Origin: Sindora glabra
Taxonomy: Eukaryota > Streptophyta > Magnoliopsida > Fabales > Fabaceae
NCBI GenBank assembly: GCA_020226215.1
Contig: CM035236.1
Span: 62,336,268-62,400,267 of the forward strand
DNA length: 64,000 nt
Reading direction: 5' to 3'
In this document: positions 22,726 to 35,331 of the stretch, piece after piece
Layout: each line of letters begins with the position of its first letter
Numbering within the stretch: the stretch's first letter is position 1
Notes under the pieces: model-generated
Seen by the model: only the letters and a program-made list of their open reading frames with translations
What the model was told of the DNA's origin: nothing
Database searches by the model: none
Program-made: the position numbers and the translations under genes

Positions 22726-24130
22726 CATACCAAAATTAATTATTGAACTTTCTCTAATACATAGATAAGGTGCATAGAGATCGAATCTAAGGGCTTAGAT
22801 GATCAATATATATAAATAGGAGATAAAATAGGAAGTTTTCCATAGCAAAGTAAATAAAATCATAAAAATAGAATTAAAGTATAATAAAATAGAATATAAA
22901 ATCCTAGTCTAAGGAATATCACACTCCAATTCTTAGGTTTATCATAAACCCTAACATCATTCACAATTGATTTAACTACTTAGCCAAAGATTACCCTAAC
23001 ATTGACAATAATCATGCAAAGTTCCTAACAATGATTAATCTAGAACAAGCACCTAAAGTAACCTCTCACTATTGATTTCAAATTAACAAATTTACAAGTG
23101 GAAATTGTCAATTTATCCTTTATTTTCCTTATAAAACTAACAATTGACTTATACATCAAATCACTAAAGACTAATTACTACTTGTTACAATCAATCATAA
23201 CTAATCTACACATGATAATTTATTGCAATTAATTGTTTAGTTACATACTACAATAGATAATTAACTAACCAATCATAATTAACAAATTATCTAAGTAGTC
23301 ATTCACAATAAGAGCAAAAAAAAATGAGATAATCAGATCAAAAGTAAAATTATAAGAAAAATATCAAAATCAAATCAAATTGGAGTGCTAATCTTGTGAA
23401 TTGATATAGTTTTAGCCTTTTATGGCTTTTCCAAGAGAGAAGAAGAAGAAATACTATCTAATATGTGATGTTACCTTTGGAGGCACAAATTTCTTTAAAT
23501 TTAAATATGCTAGGATTTTCAATCTATTGGAATAGTTAGGGTTGGCTCTTAGGTTTACAATCAATAAGGTCTTGCATAAATTGAAAACTCATAACCTAAT
23601 TTACAAATTAGATTACTAATAATATTTACTATAGTAAATTTACATATATTAACTTCCAATCTAAGTTTAACTATCAAAATTATATAGTTTTGCCAAACCC
23701 CAAATAAGAAAGTTGTTATATTAGATTTAAGCTAATTATAGGCACTGGTTTCACCTTCATTGGGCTCTTGGACCTTTAGATATGGCCTAAAAATCATGAT
23801 TAGGTCAATTGGGATAAAAAATAAAGCTTTATTTTCATGACCAAATTTGATCCTCCAATCATCCAAATTGAGTTGCAACTAAAACATGAAAGTTTTAAAG
23901 TCTCCTCATAACTTTCCAAAGGCATAAAGATCATCTAATTTGGACATTTAAAAATCAAGTTACAGTCAGAAGCCTAAATAGTGTAAAAATTCAACATTAA
24001 TTGAATAGTCCATTAACATTGCAAATTTATAATCCAATCACAAAATAAGACCAATTTTATTAAATTAAGCCTATGTAAGCCTCTAAGAGGCATAAAATAA
24101 AAAGAAATAATATAAATAATATCTAACACA
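22726..24130 (-). other. Possible decayed LTR, antisense
   Basis: Read on the minus strand, the stretch resembles the layout of the Athila-type LTRs elsewhere in the window: a 'ttcttcttcttctctcttgg' leader near 23,435, then 'gattggttagttaattatc' and a T-rich end at 22,740. It does not align closely with them and no PBS, PPT or duplication is seen. No gene is present. Confidence 0.25.
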
Positions 24131-25386
24131 TCAATACCACAAACATTATTATTATTATTTGGCTTGTTGATATCACTATTATTGGTTTTATTATTAGTAC
24201 CCTTATACTAGTATAAATAGCCTTAGTATTTCTATTATCAATGTTAACATTGTTATTGATCATATCACTATGGTGTTAATTTTAATATAAATAGCATCGT
24301 GATTATGAATATTACTGTTATTAACCTCAAGTTAACTGTGTTGTTGTGAGGAATGTTATCTATGCATATGATATTATGATAAAGTTAGTAAAGGAGAAAT
24401 TTTGTGTTAAATGGCTACCTATAATCTTTGACCAATGATTTTGTATATTATGAGCCATTGAGACCTAGCAAATCAATCAACTTAAAAGATAAGAAATTTT
24501 GACTTCCAAACCACACCTTATGTGTATATAACATTTGAGTTTACCTAGCACAGAGAATATAAGTGTTCACTGATGTGTGAGATTGATGTTAGTAAACTTA
24601 GATTTATCCTCAAAGGGAGGATTTATCCTTAAAGGAAGGACTTGTGATAAAATGTATCAAGACATAGCAAGATGTCCTTGAATTAAGAACTGTCTTTTGG
24701 ATACATATGCATGTACATAATGGTAGGTTAGATGTATATTCATTTTCTAGTACTTTGTTAAAATTTTAAAGTACTTCTAGCTTTTGGAAGGTAACCTCCT
24801 AGTAAGCAGGTTGAAGGATACAATTGTTATCATTACGATATGTCTTTTAGGCTAGGAAAGTTCAAACTTATGACCTATAATAAAATAGGTTTCTTATAAG
24901 AATGATTCAATAAAAAGTATTATACTTAAAATTATAGAAAATAGGTACTAATACTATAAGCAAGCCAAGAGTAAAGTTGTAAAATCAAAGCTTTGTCTAT
25001 AAATTATTAGAATGAATCATTCTAAATTTATGTGGCCTCAAACTTTTAATTGAACCTTGTTAGGAGAAAAGATAAAGATTTGTGACTCCTTTAGTTAGAA
25101 ATGTATTTGATGATTATGTAGACTATAGTATAGAGTTAAGACAACTAATATTATGTAACATTGAAATTTATGAAATGAAAATAGAAATAGTAAAGTGATA
25201 AAACCTTAGAATGACCAACTTGAAAGCTTAGTAGAAAGCATCACCAAAACTTGTTTGTACATGCTTAAATACTTAGTCAAACTATTCTTTGATAATAACG
25301 AAGGTTAATTGTTTAAAATGTGACGTAAGACCCATTATGTTCAAAGAAAAAGGGATTTAGGGTAGTGCAGGAAGCAAAAAGTAAGT
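24131..25386. other. Non-genic DNA
   Basis: No gene, element edge or RNA seen. A short tandem phrase 'tttatcctcaaagggaggat / tttatccttaaaggaaggac' occurs at about 24,603-24,646. Confidence 0.4.
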
Positions 25387-26134
25387 CGGTTAAGTATCAT
25401 TATAGGTTAAGTACTAATTGATATAAAGCGAAAATGCCTCTATCTATTTAGAGAATCTTAAGACCTAAACCTTATTATGTTAGTTAAGTCAAATCATCAC
25501 AAGCATCACCCTAAAGAATTTAGGAACAAATCCTTTAAAAAAAATGAAGTACAATTACCTTCCTACTTATTTATTTGTTTATCTATCTATTTACTTATTA
25601 TTTATTATGTTGGATGTAGTATTTTGAGTTGTAAAAATTTAAATAGAGAAAAGTAGTGAAGCCTTGAAATGATTAATGTAATAGAAGAGGAGCGAATAAT
25701 GAATATGATAAAAAAAAACTCCAATAAAGGAAAGTGTTAAATTGTTGAGACGGTTAAGTAGCATTATAGGTTAAGTACTAATTGATATAAAGCGAAAATG
25801 CCTCTATCTATTTAGAGAATCTTAAGACTTAAACCTTATTATGTTAGTTAAGTCAAATTATCACAAGCATCACCCTAAAGAATTTAGGAACAAATCCTTT
25901 AAAAAAAGAAGAAGTACAATTACCTTCCTACTTATTTATTTATCTATCTATTTACTTATTATTTATTATGTTAGATGTAGTATTTTGAGTTGTAAAAGTT
26001 TAAATAGAGAAAAGTAGTGAAGCCTTGAAATGATTAATGTAATAAATTACTAACATGATTAGTATTAGAAGAGGAGCGAATAATGAATATGATAAAAAAA
26101 AACTCCAATAAAGGAAAGTGTTAAATTGTTGAGA
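25387..26134. repeat. 364-bp tandem duplication
   Basis: 'cggttaagtatcattatagg' at 25,387 recurs as 'cggttaagtagcattatagg' at 25,751, and the next 360 bases repeat nearly identically up to 'ttaaattgttgaga'. The second unit carries an extra segment near 26,044-26,068 (tactaacatgattagtatta) that the first lacks. The near identity makes it one of the youngest events in the window. Confidence 0.95.
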
Positions 26135-26759
26135 TTAAGTGACAAAATAAAATTATAATTTCCACTTTTCCTTTTAGAAAATTTCCCCAATTTCCTCTTA
26201 AAAGTCCCAACATATTCTTCCACTCTCATTTTCTCCTCACTTCTTAACTTCCACCTCTAACCCTAACTTATCAAGTTAAAAAGAAAAAGGAGGAAGCTCT
26301 ATCTTCAATTCCTTTTCTTTTCCTTATAAGGTAAGTAACCTCTTAATCTAAAATTCATCATAAACTAATCCTTTCATTCTTATCTATTTCCTCCCATCTA
26401 TTTAAAACTTAAATAAGTTTTGATTTAAGGAAGTTGATTAAGGCATATTCTAATCCAATACCTTATTTAATGTTTTAAGGATTATTCACCACCAATCTCT
26501 CACCTCAAGCCCTTCTCTCAACACTTATGAGTAGCATTCTAACCCAATATCAAGTTTAATTCATTACTTTATTTGAGTCTTAAATTTCTAAAGGTTTTTG
26601 TATAAGATTATATAATATTATATCTTAATCATTAAATTAGTGTTATAATTAGTGGGTTTTGGTTGTTGGGAGTAGTCTTCATAAGCCTTTGAAATTTAGT
26701 AATGGTATTAAATAGTAGTAATGAGATTTAAGGTTGAATTTGGCAAATGAATAGTGGAT
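26135..26759. other. Non-genic, possibly LTR leader
   Basis: CT-rich stretches ('ccacttttccttttag', 'ttccttttcttttccttataag') followed by 'gtaagtaacc' resemble the R/U5 part of plant gypsy LTRs. No coding is seen. Confidence 0.35.
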
Positions 26760-28180
26760 TTGCAAAAATATATATATATTGGAAGCTTGTAGTCAACTAC
26801 ATCCCAGTAGCTTTGTTTAACGCCCAAGTGTATTTGACTATATAGTTAACTATGATGGATTAGGCTTTGCCTCTAAACCCTCGTAGTCAGCTAATATTAG
26901 GTAGGATTTGTCTTTGAACCCCCGTAGTTGACAATTAGTGCTAAGATTCACCTTTAGTTTACCTATGATTAAGTATATAGTAGACTATTACCCTATTTCA
27001 CTACAATATCATGTGTTTACTAACATTAAGTAGTCTTAGACATTCTTGAATATGTAAGATAAGATCAAATGTCTTAAAGTACAAATAATGGAGAGTATAA
27101 TGACTGAGTAACCGAGTGAAGGGATTTTAAGGTAAATAAACTTATGAAATTGATTATATTAAAAGATAAATAGTAGAAAATATAATTCTATGTTATGTCT
27201 AAACAAAGGTAAAAACATGTAAAGCTTAGCCTATGTACTCATATGTGTATTTTCATTAATCATTATGATTTTGGACTTCCATCCATATATATATATATAT
27301 ATATATATATGAATATTTTGTTAAAAGTTATGATAATTGAAGTGTTAATGAGGTAATTGTTATATTAATACATTGTTTTATGAATGAGATTTAATGATAT
27401 TAGGAGGATGATACTCCTGTTATGGCTATTTATGCTAGATCCACATGCTCATTTGTGAAGATATAAGGTTGACCCTGAAAGAATAATGTTAGGTTTATGA
27501 AGGGATAACAATAACTAGGAGTCACAAGAAGGTTCACATGCTTTCCATATTTATATATATTGTGATTTATTGTAGATCATATTAGATGAAATAATTAGTT
27601 TCCCTTTACAACTATGATAATGTTTAAAAATGTGATATGATTCGTGTGCAATCTATTATTATATGTGTTTATGGCTGGCTTGATAAATAAGTTGGCTACC
27701 CAAGTCTCCTCTCATTTCCTTAATGAAGGTGCAAAAGCACAATTACTTCTTGGAACAAGAAATTTAGAGATTACCCTTAAAAATTAGTTTGAAATCCTTT
27801 TATTATAGTATAAAGTATTTTAACAAATTTTCTAATTATATGTTAGTCACTCATTGAGTTTCACATAAACTTATTCTCTTTCTTTTCTACTCTTTTCTTT
27901 GGATCCTTTTCCTTTTAAGTGCCTAATCACTATTGGATGAATTAGAAGTGGGCTCGCTTAAGAATTCTGGCTTCAAGGTAAGTCTTAGAATAATTGGAAT
28001 AATCATGCATGTAAATTTATTTTCATAGTCAATAAAAGATTTTTGACCCGTTATATATTTCTCCATGAAAAGCATGGCTACATGTGAAAGTGTGAAATTG
28101 GTTGCATTAGGAAAAGTTAGTAAGTGGCTGCCTACAATTACCTCCTATGCTGGTTACATGCTCGAGGATGGATCATGACA
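26760..28180 (+). mobile_element. Gypsy-type LTR remnant, same family as 7,745-9,370
   Basis: It ends in 'ggatggatcatgaca' at 28,180, the form of a gypsy LTR terminus. The part from about 27,230 aligns with 8,380-9,370: 'ggctatttatgctag', 'aggtttatgaagggataac', 'gagtcacaagaaggttcaca' and 'ctcattgagtttcacataaa' all have counterparts. The first part (26,780-27,000) is packed with tagttgacta-like motifs, as is the start of the other copy. No PBS follows 28,180, so this is not a working 5' LTR. Confidence 0.55.
27285..27310. repeat. (TA)n microsatellite
   Basis: About 26 bases of alternating AT within the LTR remnant. The aligned copy near 8,480 has only 'tttatatatgaatg', so the run expanded here. 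Confidence 0.9.
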
Positions 28181-28250
28181 TGATGTAATTAATTATACTT
28201 CTAACTTTGAAATTTTATGTTCTGATTTAATATTGCATTTAATTGTGTGC

Positions 28251-28291
<41 letters not shown>

Positions 28292-28308
28292 CATCATCAT
28301 CATCATCA

Positions 28309-28367
<59 letters not shown>
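28251..28367. repeat. Compound (ATG)n(ATC)n(ATT)n repeat with palindromic core
   Basis: Thirteen ATG units (28,251-28,289) switch to about seven ATC-phase units (to 28,310) and then to about nineteen ATT units (to 28,367). The ATG and ATC blocks are reverse complements, so the first 60 bases can fold into a hairpin. The open frame across it (poly-Met then poly-Ile) is an artefact of the repeat. Confidence 0.97.
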
Positions 28368-28369
<2 letters not shown>

Positions 28370-28609
28370 AGAAAAATATACAAGATATATTTTACTACTA
28401 CTTTTATTAATAGATTGAGATGATACTTTTATGCACAGGCTATCTCATTTTTTTAAATTTATTGTATTTAAATACTCTTTTTTGTTTAATACGTCACATA
28501 ATATAAAGTAACATAACAAATTATAATGATATATCATTTAGAATAAAATTTAATTTGATAACTAATATGTTGAATCTAAAATATAATCAAAGTAAATTAA
28601 TACTTAAAT

Positions 28610-29535
28610 AAAGTATAAAATATACTTTTGTCCTTATATATCATTTTTGCATATAAGTAACTAATTATAAACAATTAATTTTGTTAAACATTTTTTTCAA
28701 AAAGCTAGTGCTATCTATTAAATAAATTAATTAATATAATTAGTTATTAGCTAACATTTAATTAAATCAACAAATTGTTAATGTAATCAGTTCATTGCCA
28801 AATAAGGCTTTTAGTTAACTAACTTAGTCAATCAATTATTTTTTATGTTTGGCAAACAACTTATCCAATCATTTATTGGTCTTGAATGAGTTAACTTGAA
28901 AAAGTTGGAAAACTTAACGTTTTCAAACAACTAATTCATTAAATGTCTATAAAAAGTAAAAAATACCATTAAATTATGTATTTTGTTGAAAGCACTAATG
29001 AAAGGAGTTGAACATTTTACCTTTACTATGTAATACTTATGGCTCAATGATAATTTTATGTAATTTTAGTCCTATATGTACTAATTTAATATAAATTATA
29101 ATAAAATATTTCTTTATAAATAATATACAATCATTTAAACTTTCATTAAATAAAATTACATAATAAAATTAATATTTTAACAAATTGTTATAATATGCTA
29201 AAGATATGGTTATATAATTACTTAATGAATTTTAAAGATTTTCACATTAAAAGTAAAGATTAACAAGATTAATTTATACATAAATAATACATATATATAC
29301 ATATATACACACATATATACTTAAATAAATCATGAAATATATTCATATCTTTATATATTATTTTACATATAAACAGTTAACAATAAATAACTTATTTAAG
29401 TAAACATCTTTATTCAAATAGATGATATTATCAATTAGTCAAATAAGTTAATATAATTAACTATTAACTATAACTAATTGAATTAATTGATTAACTAATC
29501 AATAATATAATCAATTAATTGCTAAACAGGAGCTT
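28610..29535. repeat. Pair of MITE-like direct repeats
   Basis: About 28,610-28,815 and 29,325-29,535 align in the same orientation ('aaatatacttttgtccttatatatcatttttgcatata' versus the 29,335 version) and end in 'attgccaaataaggctt' and 'attgctaaacaggagctta'. The same sequence occurs inverted at 20,353-20,480. Ends reading TTTGGCAA or similar are typical of MITEs. The 500 bases between the copies are AT-rich and non-coding. Confidence 0.5.
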
Positions 29536-29639
29536 AATATTCTCTCAAAATATTCTTATAGAAAAGGTAACTATTTTACATTATCATGATATGAAAATAT
29601 TTTAGTAATATAAAAATATTTTATCAATCCTTTAATTAA

Positions 29640-29830
29640 TGTTTTACTATCATTACTAACTCAATCCATTACCACTATTCATCATTGATCATCATATACC
29701 ATTATATATTGCTATTGACCATTACCCACCATTATCCACTATCTTAACTATCATTTATCATAATTTCCTATTGTTGACCATCACCCACCACCATCAACCA
29801 TTGTTGACTATCATCCACCTCCATTCTTGT
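29640..29830. repeat. CCA/ATC-rich cryptic minisatellite
   Basis: Irregular repeats of 'accattaccca', 'accatca' and 'gactatcatccacc' fill about 190 bases. The base composition is C-rich on the plus strand, unlike the flanks. No frame is usable. Confidence 0.7.
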
Positions 29831-30269
29831 TGATTACACTTGAAGGATATTATGTTTATTACAATATAAATTAGGGTGTTAATCCTATAAGGAAAAGCAT
29901 AATAAAACAAGTTAGTAGAGAAAACTTAAAATAGTAAATTGAAATTGAATGATAAATTTTCTAAAAAAAATTAATTTGCATAAATTTTGAGTATAAAGAG
30001 AAATTCAATAATGAAAGAACAAGGCATTAAAAGTCATTACTACATTTCATGGATCTATTTCCCATTTTGATTAACTAGTTAATTGAAGCATTTAATTCAA
30101 TTTCTATGTTTCTAAGAGTAAGATTTAAATTCCTCTATTTTTACTACAAAAATTATGCTTTTACATTCAAAAGTTTTTCCTAAAAAAAAAAACTAATTCA
30201 CCCTCTTTTGGTATATCTGTTCTTTACAATTAATATTCAAGCTAGACTTTTGGCTTTTGGGTTTAACAA
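29831..30269. other. Non-genic DNA; no 5' LTR visible
   Basis: The 5' LTR of the copia element to the right would be expected here, but nothing matches the LTR start at 37,071 and no tggtatcagagc-like primer site is seen. The copia element appears to be truncated on its left. Confidence 0.45.
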
Positions 30270-30329
30270 CCTGAAAAGGATCAAATGGATAGGAATGGTT
30301 TTGATTTCTTATCAACATATCTCCTTTGA

Positions 30330-31200
30330 CAAAACCCTTAATTTTAATGGCCAAAATTATACTCTTTGGAAATAAATGATGACAAACTTCCTTAATGTTA
30401 CAAAATTGAATTATGGAATTATATGGTTAATGGGTATAATCCACTGACGTACCTTGTGAACAATGTTTATGAAGATATTCCTAAAGAAGAATTGAGCATG
30501 TAAGAAAGCTCACTCTTACTTGCAAGGCAAAGTTCCAACTATACAATCACTAAAGAAGTTTGGGACTCCTTAAAAGCTGCACATGTTAGAACTTCACAAG
30601 TAATATCTTCCAAGATCTCTATACTTATGTCACAATACAAATTATTTAGAATGCAAGAAGGTGAATATGTGAAAGACATGGTTCAAAGATTTACCTCTTT
30701 TGTAAATAAACTAACTATACTTGGAAAAACTTTTGATAACACAAAATGGGTTTACAAGATTTTGAGCTCAATAATGATTAAGTGATTGCCTAAAATCATA
30801 TATATTAAGGAAATAATTAAGATCAAGATGCTTTCTCCACAAAAACTATTTGGAAACCTTAAAAACCATAAGATAGAGCTAAAAAGATACACAAAATCTA
30901 TTAAAGATGATAAAAGAGGGAAGAATTTGGTTCTAAAAGCTAGTCTTTCTAATGAAGATGAAAAGGATGAAAGCCAAGATGAAGATAATGATAGTTCTCT
31001 TGAAGATGATCTTGCTTTTCTCTCCCAGAAGTATAGGAGGTTGTTGAAAATGCTAAGATTGAAACAAAGAAATGTCAAGGACACAATGTTATAAAGTCTT
31101 CCAAATCAGACTATTAAGGCTTTTGTTCTCTTATATGTTATTAGTGCAAAAAGCCAAACACATCAAGTATGATTGTCTCATCTACTTGAAGAAATAACTC
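30330..31200 (+). pseudogene. copia gag remnant
   Basis: Early phrases include FNGQNYTLWK (about 30,337-30,366), the usual start of the copia gag core. The open part at 30,786-31,094 contains IKMLSPQKLFGNLKNHKIEL, then a basic patch and a strongly acidic run (NEDEKDESQDEDNDSSLEDD) with LAFLSQKYRRLLK. This matches the C-terminal gag layout of SIRE-type elements. A zinc-knuckle remnant follows at about 31,130-31,190 (KHIKYDCLIYLKK), with the first cysteines out of frame. Stops and frameshifts occur throughout. Confidence 0.8.
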
Positions 31201-31544
31201 AAAATGAAGAATATTAAGAATAAATGCTCATCAAAGAAGGCTCATTTGATCGCTTAGGGTAAAAATAACAATGAGTCAAGTTATGGAAAGGAGAAGAGCA
31301 AGAAAAAATTCTTTGTTTAATAGCTATAAAAGATGATGATAAGGTACATGTTTTTTATTGTAGTAATGATAAGAAAGAATCTAGTGTAATGTTGATTGAT
31401 TTATGTGAGGAATTGCCTATTGTAAATAAGAAAATCCATCCTTTAAAGAAAATCATCTCTACTTTGTAAAATGAGATTGAAACTTTGAAGCTTAAGAATT
31501 ATGAACTTGTGAAAGAAATTAAAAATCTCAAGTGAATTCCTTAA

Positions 31545-31913
31545 ATGTGTGATTCTTGCAAAGTTCTCAAGGAAAAGATTGATCATTTAACAAAAACTCT
31601 TGAGAAGTTTACAAAAGGCAAATATATGTTAGATACTTTACTAGGAAATCAAAGGTGCTCCATTAACAAAAAAGGCCTTGGATACTTTCCAACTATAAAA
31701 TTTGATCTTTTTCAAAAGAATTTCTTTATTAAATATACTATAAAATACAGGCTAAACATCACTTGCCATTATCATGCTAAAAGAGGTCGTGCTAATTATA
31801 AGTATGAATTTAGAAAGAATGGTTGTAATGCCATAAAAATAATATGGGTACCCAAGAGGAAGAAAATAATTGAGATAAACCCCATAAGACCTGAAATCAT
31901 ATGTATACCTTAA
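31545..31913 (+). pseudogene. gag-pol linker segment of the copia element
   Basis: The longest open stretch of the element (122 codons). It begins MCDSCKVLKEKIDHLTKTLE, a short heptad-like region, then TKGKYMLDTLLGNQRCSINK and a KKGLGY motif. It ends with a basic tract and IIWVPKRKK. This is the region between gag and protease in SIRE-type polyproteins; the L-G-x-Q-R-C and W-V-P-K phrases are characteristic. A second CCHC-like finger is degraded (CHYHAKRGRANY). Confidence 0.75.
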
Positions 31914-31959
31914 ACCAAGAAGTAATTCTATTTTTATAGATGTGCATGAGATTCCAAAG

Positions 31960-33170
31960 TAAAATGTGGTATCTAGATAATGGATGCTCGTGCCACATGA
32001 CTAAAAATAAATTAAAATTTGCTTTATTTACTCCAAAAGAAGGTGATAGTGTTACATTTGGTAACAATTCCAAAAGGAAGGTAATTAGCATAAGTAAGGT
32101 TAGTAAGTAATCAAATTCATGCAATGAAAATGTACTTCTAGTTAAGGGTTTGAACCATAATCTCTTGAGCATTAATTAATTATGTGATAAAGATAATAAG
32201 GTTACTTTTAATAAGGATAATGCATTGTTAACAATTAGTTAGATAATCACATTAAACTTATTAGTAAAAGGTATGACAATATTTATTTGATTGATATTAA
32301 TAGTGTCCCTCATTTAGATTCTAAATGTTTGATAAGCGTAAATGATTAATCATGGTTGTGGCATAAAAGATTGGTTAATGCTAGTATGGATTTAATAGGA
32401 AAGTTTTCCAAAAAATAATTTGGCTATTAGTCTTCCCAAATTAAGTAAGAAAAAGATAAATTATGTGATACATGTCAAGAGAGAAAAACAAGTAAAATCA
32501 TCTTTTAAACTTAAAAATGTTGTCACTATGTCAAGATCATTTTAACTTTTCCATATCAACTTGATTGAACCATCAAGAACTAAAAGTTATGGTAAAAAGT
32601 TCTATGTGCTTATGGTTGTTAATGATTATTCTAGGTTCACTTGGACTTTGTTTCTTCCTCACAAAAGTAATGCTTTCCAAGCATTTGTTAAGCTTGCTAA
32701 GTCCATTCAAAATGAGATGGGACAAACATTGTAGTTTAAGAAGTACCAATGGTGGTAAGTTTGAAAATAATGTTTTCACTTATTTTTACCATGAAAATAG
32801 GATTAAGCATATCTTTTCACCTTTAAAAACTTCTTAGAAAAATAGTATTATTGAAAGAAAAAAATTAAGTTCTTAAAGAGATGACAAAAATCATACTTAA
32901 TGATTGCATTCTTCCTAAATCTTTTTGGGATGAAGGATAAAGCACTTAGCACCACTTGTTATATCATGAATAGAACTCTAATCAGACCAATTTTAAAGAA
33001 AATCCCTTATAAGCTCTATAAAAGAAGAAAACCAATTATTTCCTATTTCTGTGTCTTTAATTGCAAATGTTTCATACAGAATAATGGATAAGACAATCTT
33101 GAAAAACTTGATACTAAAGCTGATGAAGTTGTATTTGTTAGGTATTCCTCTATTAACAAGGCTTATTGAG
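31960..33170 (+). pseudogene. copia protease and integrase remnant
   Basis: The protease active-site region reads WYLDNGCSCHMTKN (from 31,967). The family's D-S-G triad is D-N-G here, so the site is altered. The integrase zinc-finger remnant reads LWHKRLVNAS (about 32,350) with CDTCQERK (about 32,470). The DDE core region spans about 32,560-32,900 across several frames, for example KSFWDEG near 32,918 and the 'CYIMNRTLIRPILKKIPYKL' motif that follows (32,958-33,017). Several stops and frameshifts occur. Function is lost. Confidence 0.8.
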
Positions 33171-33464
33171 TTTATAATAAGAAAACCTTAGCAACTAAAG
33201 AATCCATACATGCTTTATTTGATGAATCTTCTTTTTTTGTGCATAATTTCAAAGATGATGATAAAAAAGAAAATGATTAGTTTCAAAAAGCAAATGAGAA
33301 AGAGCAAGAAGGCAAGAGACGATAAGGAAGATGATGACTCTCCCAACATGGACATTTCAAGCTTACTGGACACACCCAACCTTTTATTAAGAAAATAGAA
33401 GATTATAGAGAGTCATATAATTAATCAAGTGATTATAAATCTTACACAAATTATGAATCATCAT

Positions 33465-34480
33465 ACTCTTGGGAAAAGTTGATATGACTCTATTTATAAG
33501 GCATAAAGAAAGTAACATACTTTTAATGCAAATATATGTAACAACATTTTTTTTCCTCTAATGTTTCTTTGTGCAAGAGTTTGAAAAATATTATAAAAAA
33601 GGAGTTTAAAATGTTAATGATAGGAAAGCTCAACTTCTTCCTTGGCCTTCAAATTAAATAATTAAAAGATAAGACATTCATTAAAGAATCCAAATACATC
33701 TAAGAGTTGTTTAAAAAGTTCCATATGAAGAATGCCAAGCCATTGCCTACACTTATGAATCCATAAATAAAACTTAACCTAAATGAAGGAGGTCAAAAGG
33801 CTAATGATGCATTATAGAGAGGAATTATAGGTTCTTTGTAATATTTAATTGTTAGTAGATTGGATATTATGTTTAGTGTGTGTATACGTGCTAGATTTCA
33901 ATCTAATTCTAAAGAATCATACTTAATTATTGTGAAAAGGATTTTTAAGATACATAGTAAGCACTACACGCCTAAGCTTATGGTATCCTAGAGATAATTC
34001 TTGTTCACTAGTTAGCTATTCCAATGTAGATTACACTAAAAGTAAAATGGTTCGAAAGAACACTAGTGGTTCATGCTAATTTCATAGAAATGCATTAGTA
34101 TCATGGCATAGCAAAAAATAAAGTAGTGTTGCCCTTTCTATAGTTGAAGTGGAATATATTGCAGCTAGTAGTTATTGTACTTAACTTTTTTGGATGAAAC
34201 AACAACTATCTAACTTCGATTTAAAATTTAAAAATATTCCAATTAAATATGACAACACTAGTGCAACCAATTTAACAAAGTCCTATCATACACTTTAGGA
34301 TTAAACACATTGAAATTAAACATCATGTCATTAGGGATCATGTTCAAATTGGAGAAATTATACTTAATTCTGTTGAGACAAATTTTCAATAGCTAATATT
34401 TTTACCAAACCTTTTAATGAGGAAAGATTTTCCTTTATTAGGTGAAAGAGCTAGGTATGATAAAATCCTTTGAACATTTT
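33465..34480 (+). pseudogene. copia reverse transcriptase 3' part and RNase H
   Basis: Reverse transcriptase starts abruptly at about 33,468 (VDMTLFIRHKESNILLMQIY), then V-T-T where the catalytic Y-V-D-D box should be. The thumb follows (LNFFLGLQIKQLKDKTFIKE, near 33,630). The fingers and most of the palm are absent, so a large piece between the integrase linker (ends about 33,400) and 33,465 has been deleted. RNase H follows: RLDIMFSVCIRARFQSNSKE (about 33,855), a YHGIAKNK region, VEWNILQL for V-E-A-E-Y, and RIKHIEIKHHVIRDHVQIGE (about 34,298-34,360). Many stops. Confidence 0.85.
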
Positions 34481-35331
34481 ATCTCATGTAATTTTGTTTT
34501 ATATCAATTTTTGTATACATTATTTGAGCTTCAATTTTAACATTTCAGTTGATTTCATTTGAATACATTTACGAATTTAAGCATCGAAGGTATTCCAATA
34601 GTTATTTTGTAGGTTTAAAGGATCGACGATGATAAATTTTAGAGCCAAAAACTAATCATGAAAGTGGTTTGCATGGTTTTAAGGGTATTTCATTGTTTTA
34701 AGTTAATTTATGGAGTTTGGAGGTTAGTAATTACATACACAATCGATTATAATGATTAGATTTACCTTATAGAGGAGGATAATCGCTTATGTAATTGATT
34801 ATCAAAATATATTTTTGGTTACAAACTTTGGTACTTATGTATCTACATGACTATAAAATGTTGGGTTGAATTATGTCTTCACCTAGTCAACTATATAGTT
34901 GATAGTCAATTATAGTATTGAAAAATCTAAATTATAGTCAGTTATATAATGGCTATGAGCCAACTTATAAATGCCTTTGTCACAATCAATTAAACATTTT
35001 CAAATAGGTTCCAATTGTGAACTTTTATTCTTTCTTTATGTTTTTCTTCCCAAATCTTCCAAAATCTTCAATCTCTCACCAAATTTTGTTATTTTAAACT
35101 AATTAAACACTACTTCAATAATTTTTCTTTAACTTTAATTGATTAATTCCTTCAAAAATCCTAAATTCCCTATCATAGTGACAAACTATAATTCTTAAAT
35201 TTCTAGAAATTTGTGCAAACACTCTCTTCCATTAGCTTTCTCATAATTTATCATTTCTTTTTTATTCTCTATTAAAGGCTTATCCCTTTTTAACACAAAT
35301 TCCAAAATTTCCCCTAAATCTTGAGAACCAA

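Noticed and set aside
28233..28418. Open frame of poly-Met then poly-Ile
   Set aside because: It is the translation of a trinucleotide repeat; no protein is supported.
30752..31084. 110-codon minus-strand frame with Ser/Leu runs
   Set aside because: Shadow of the acidic copia gag segment on the plus strand.
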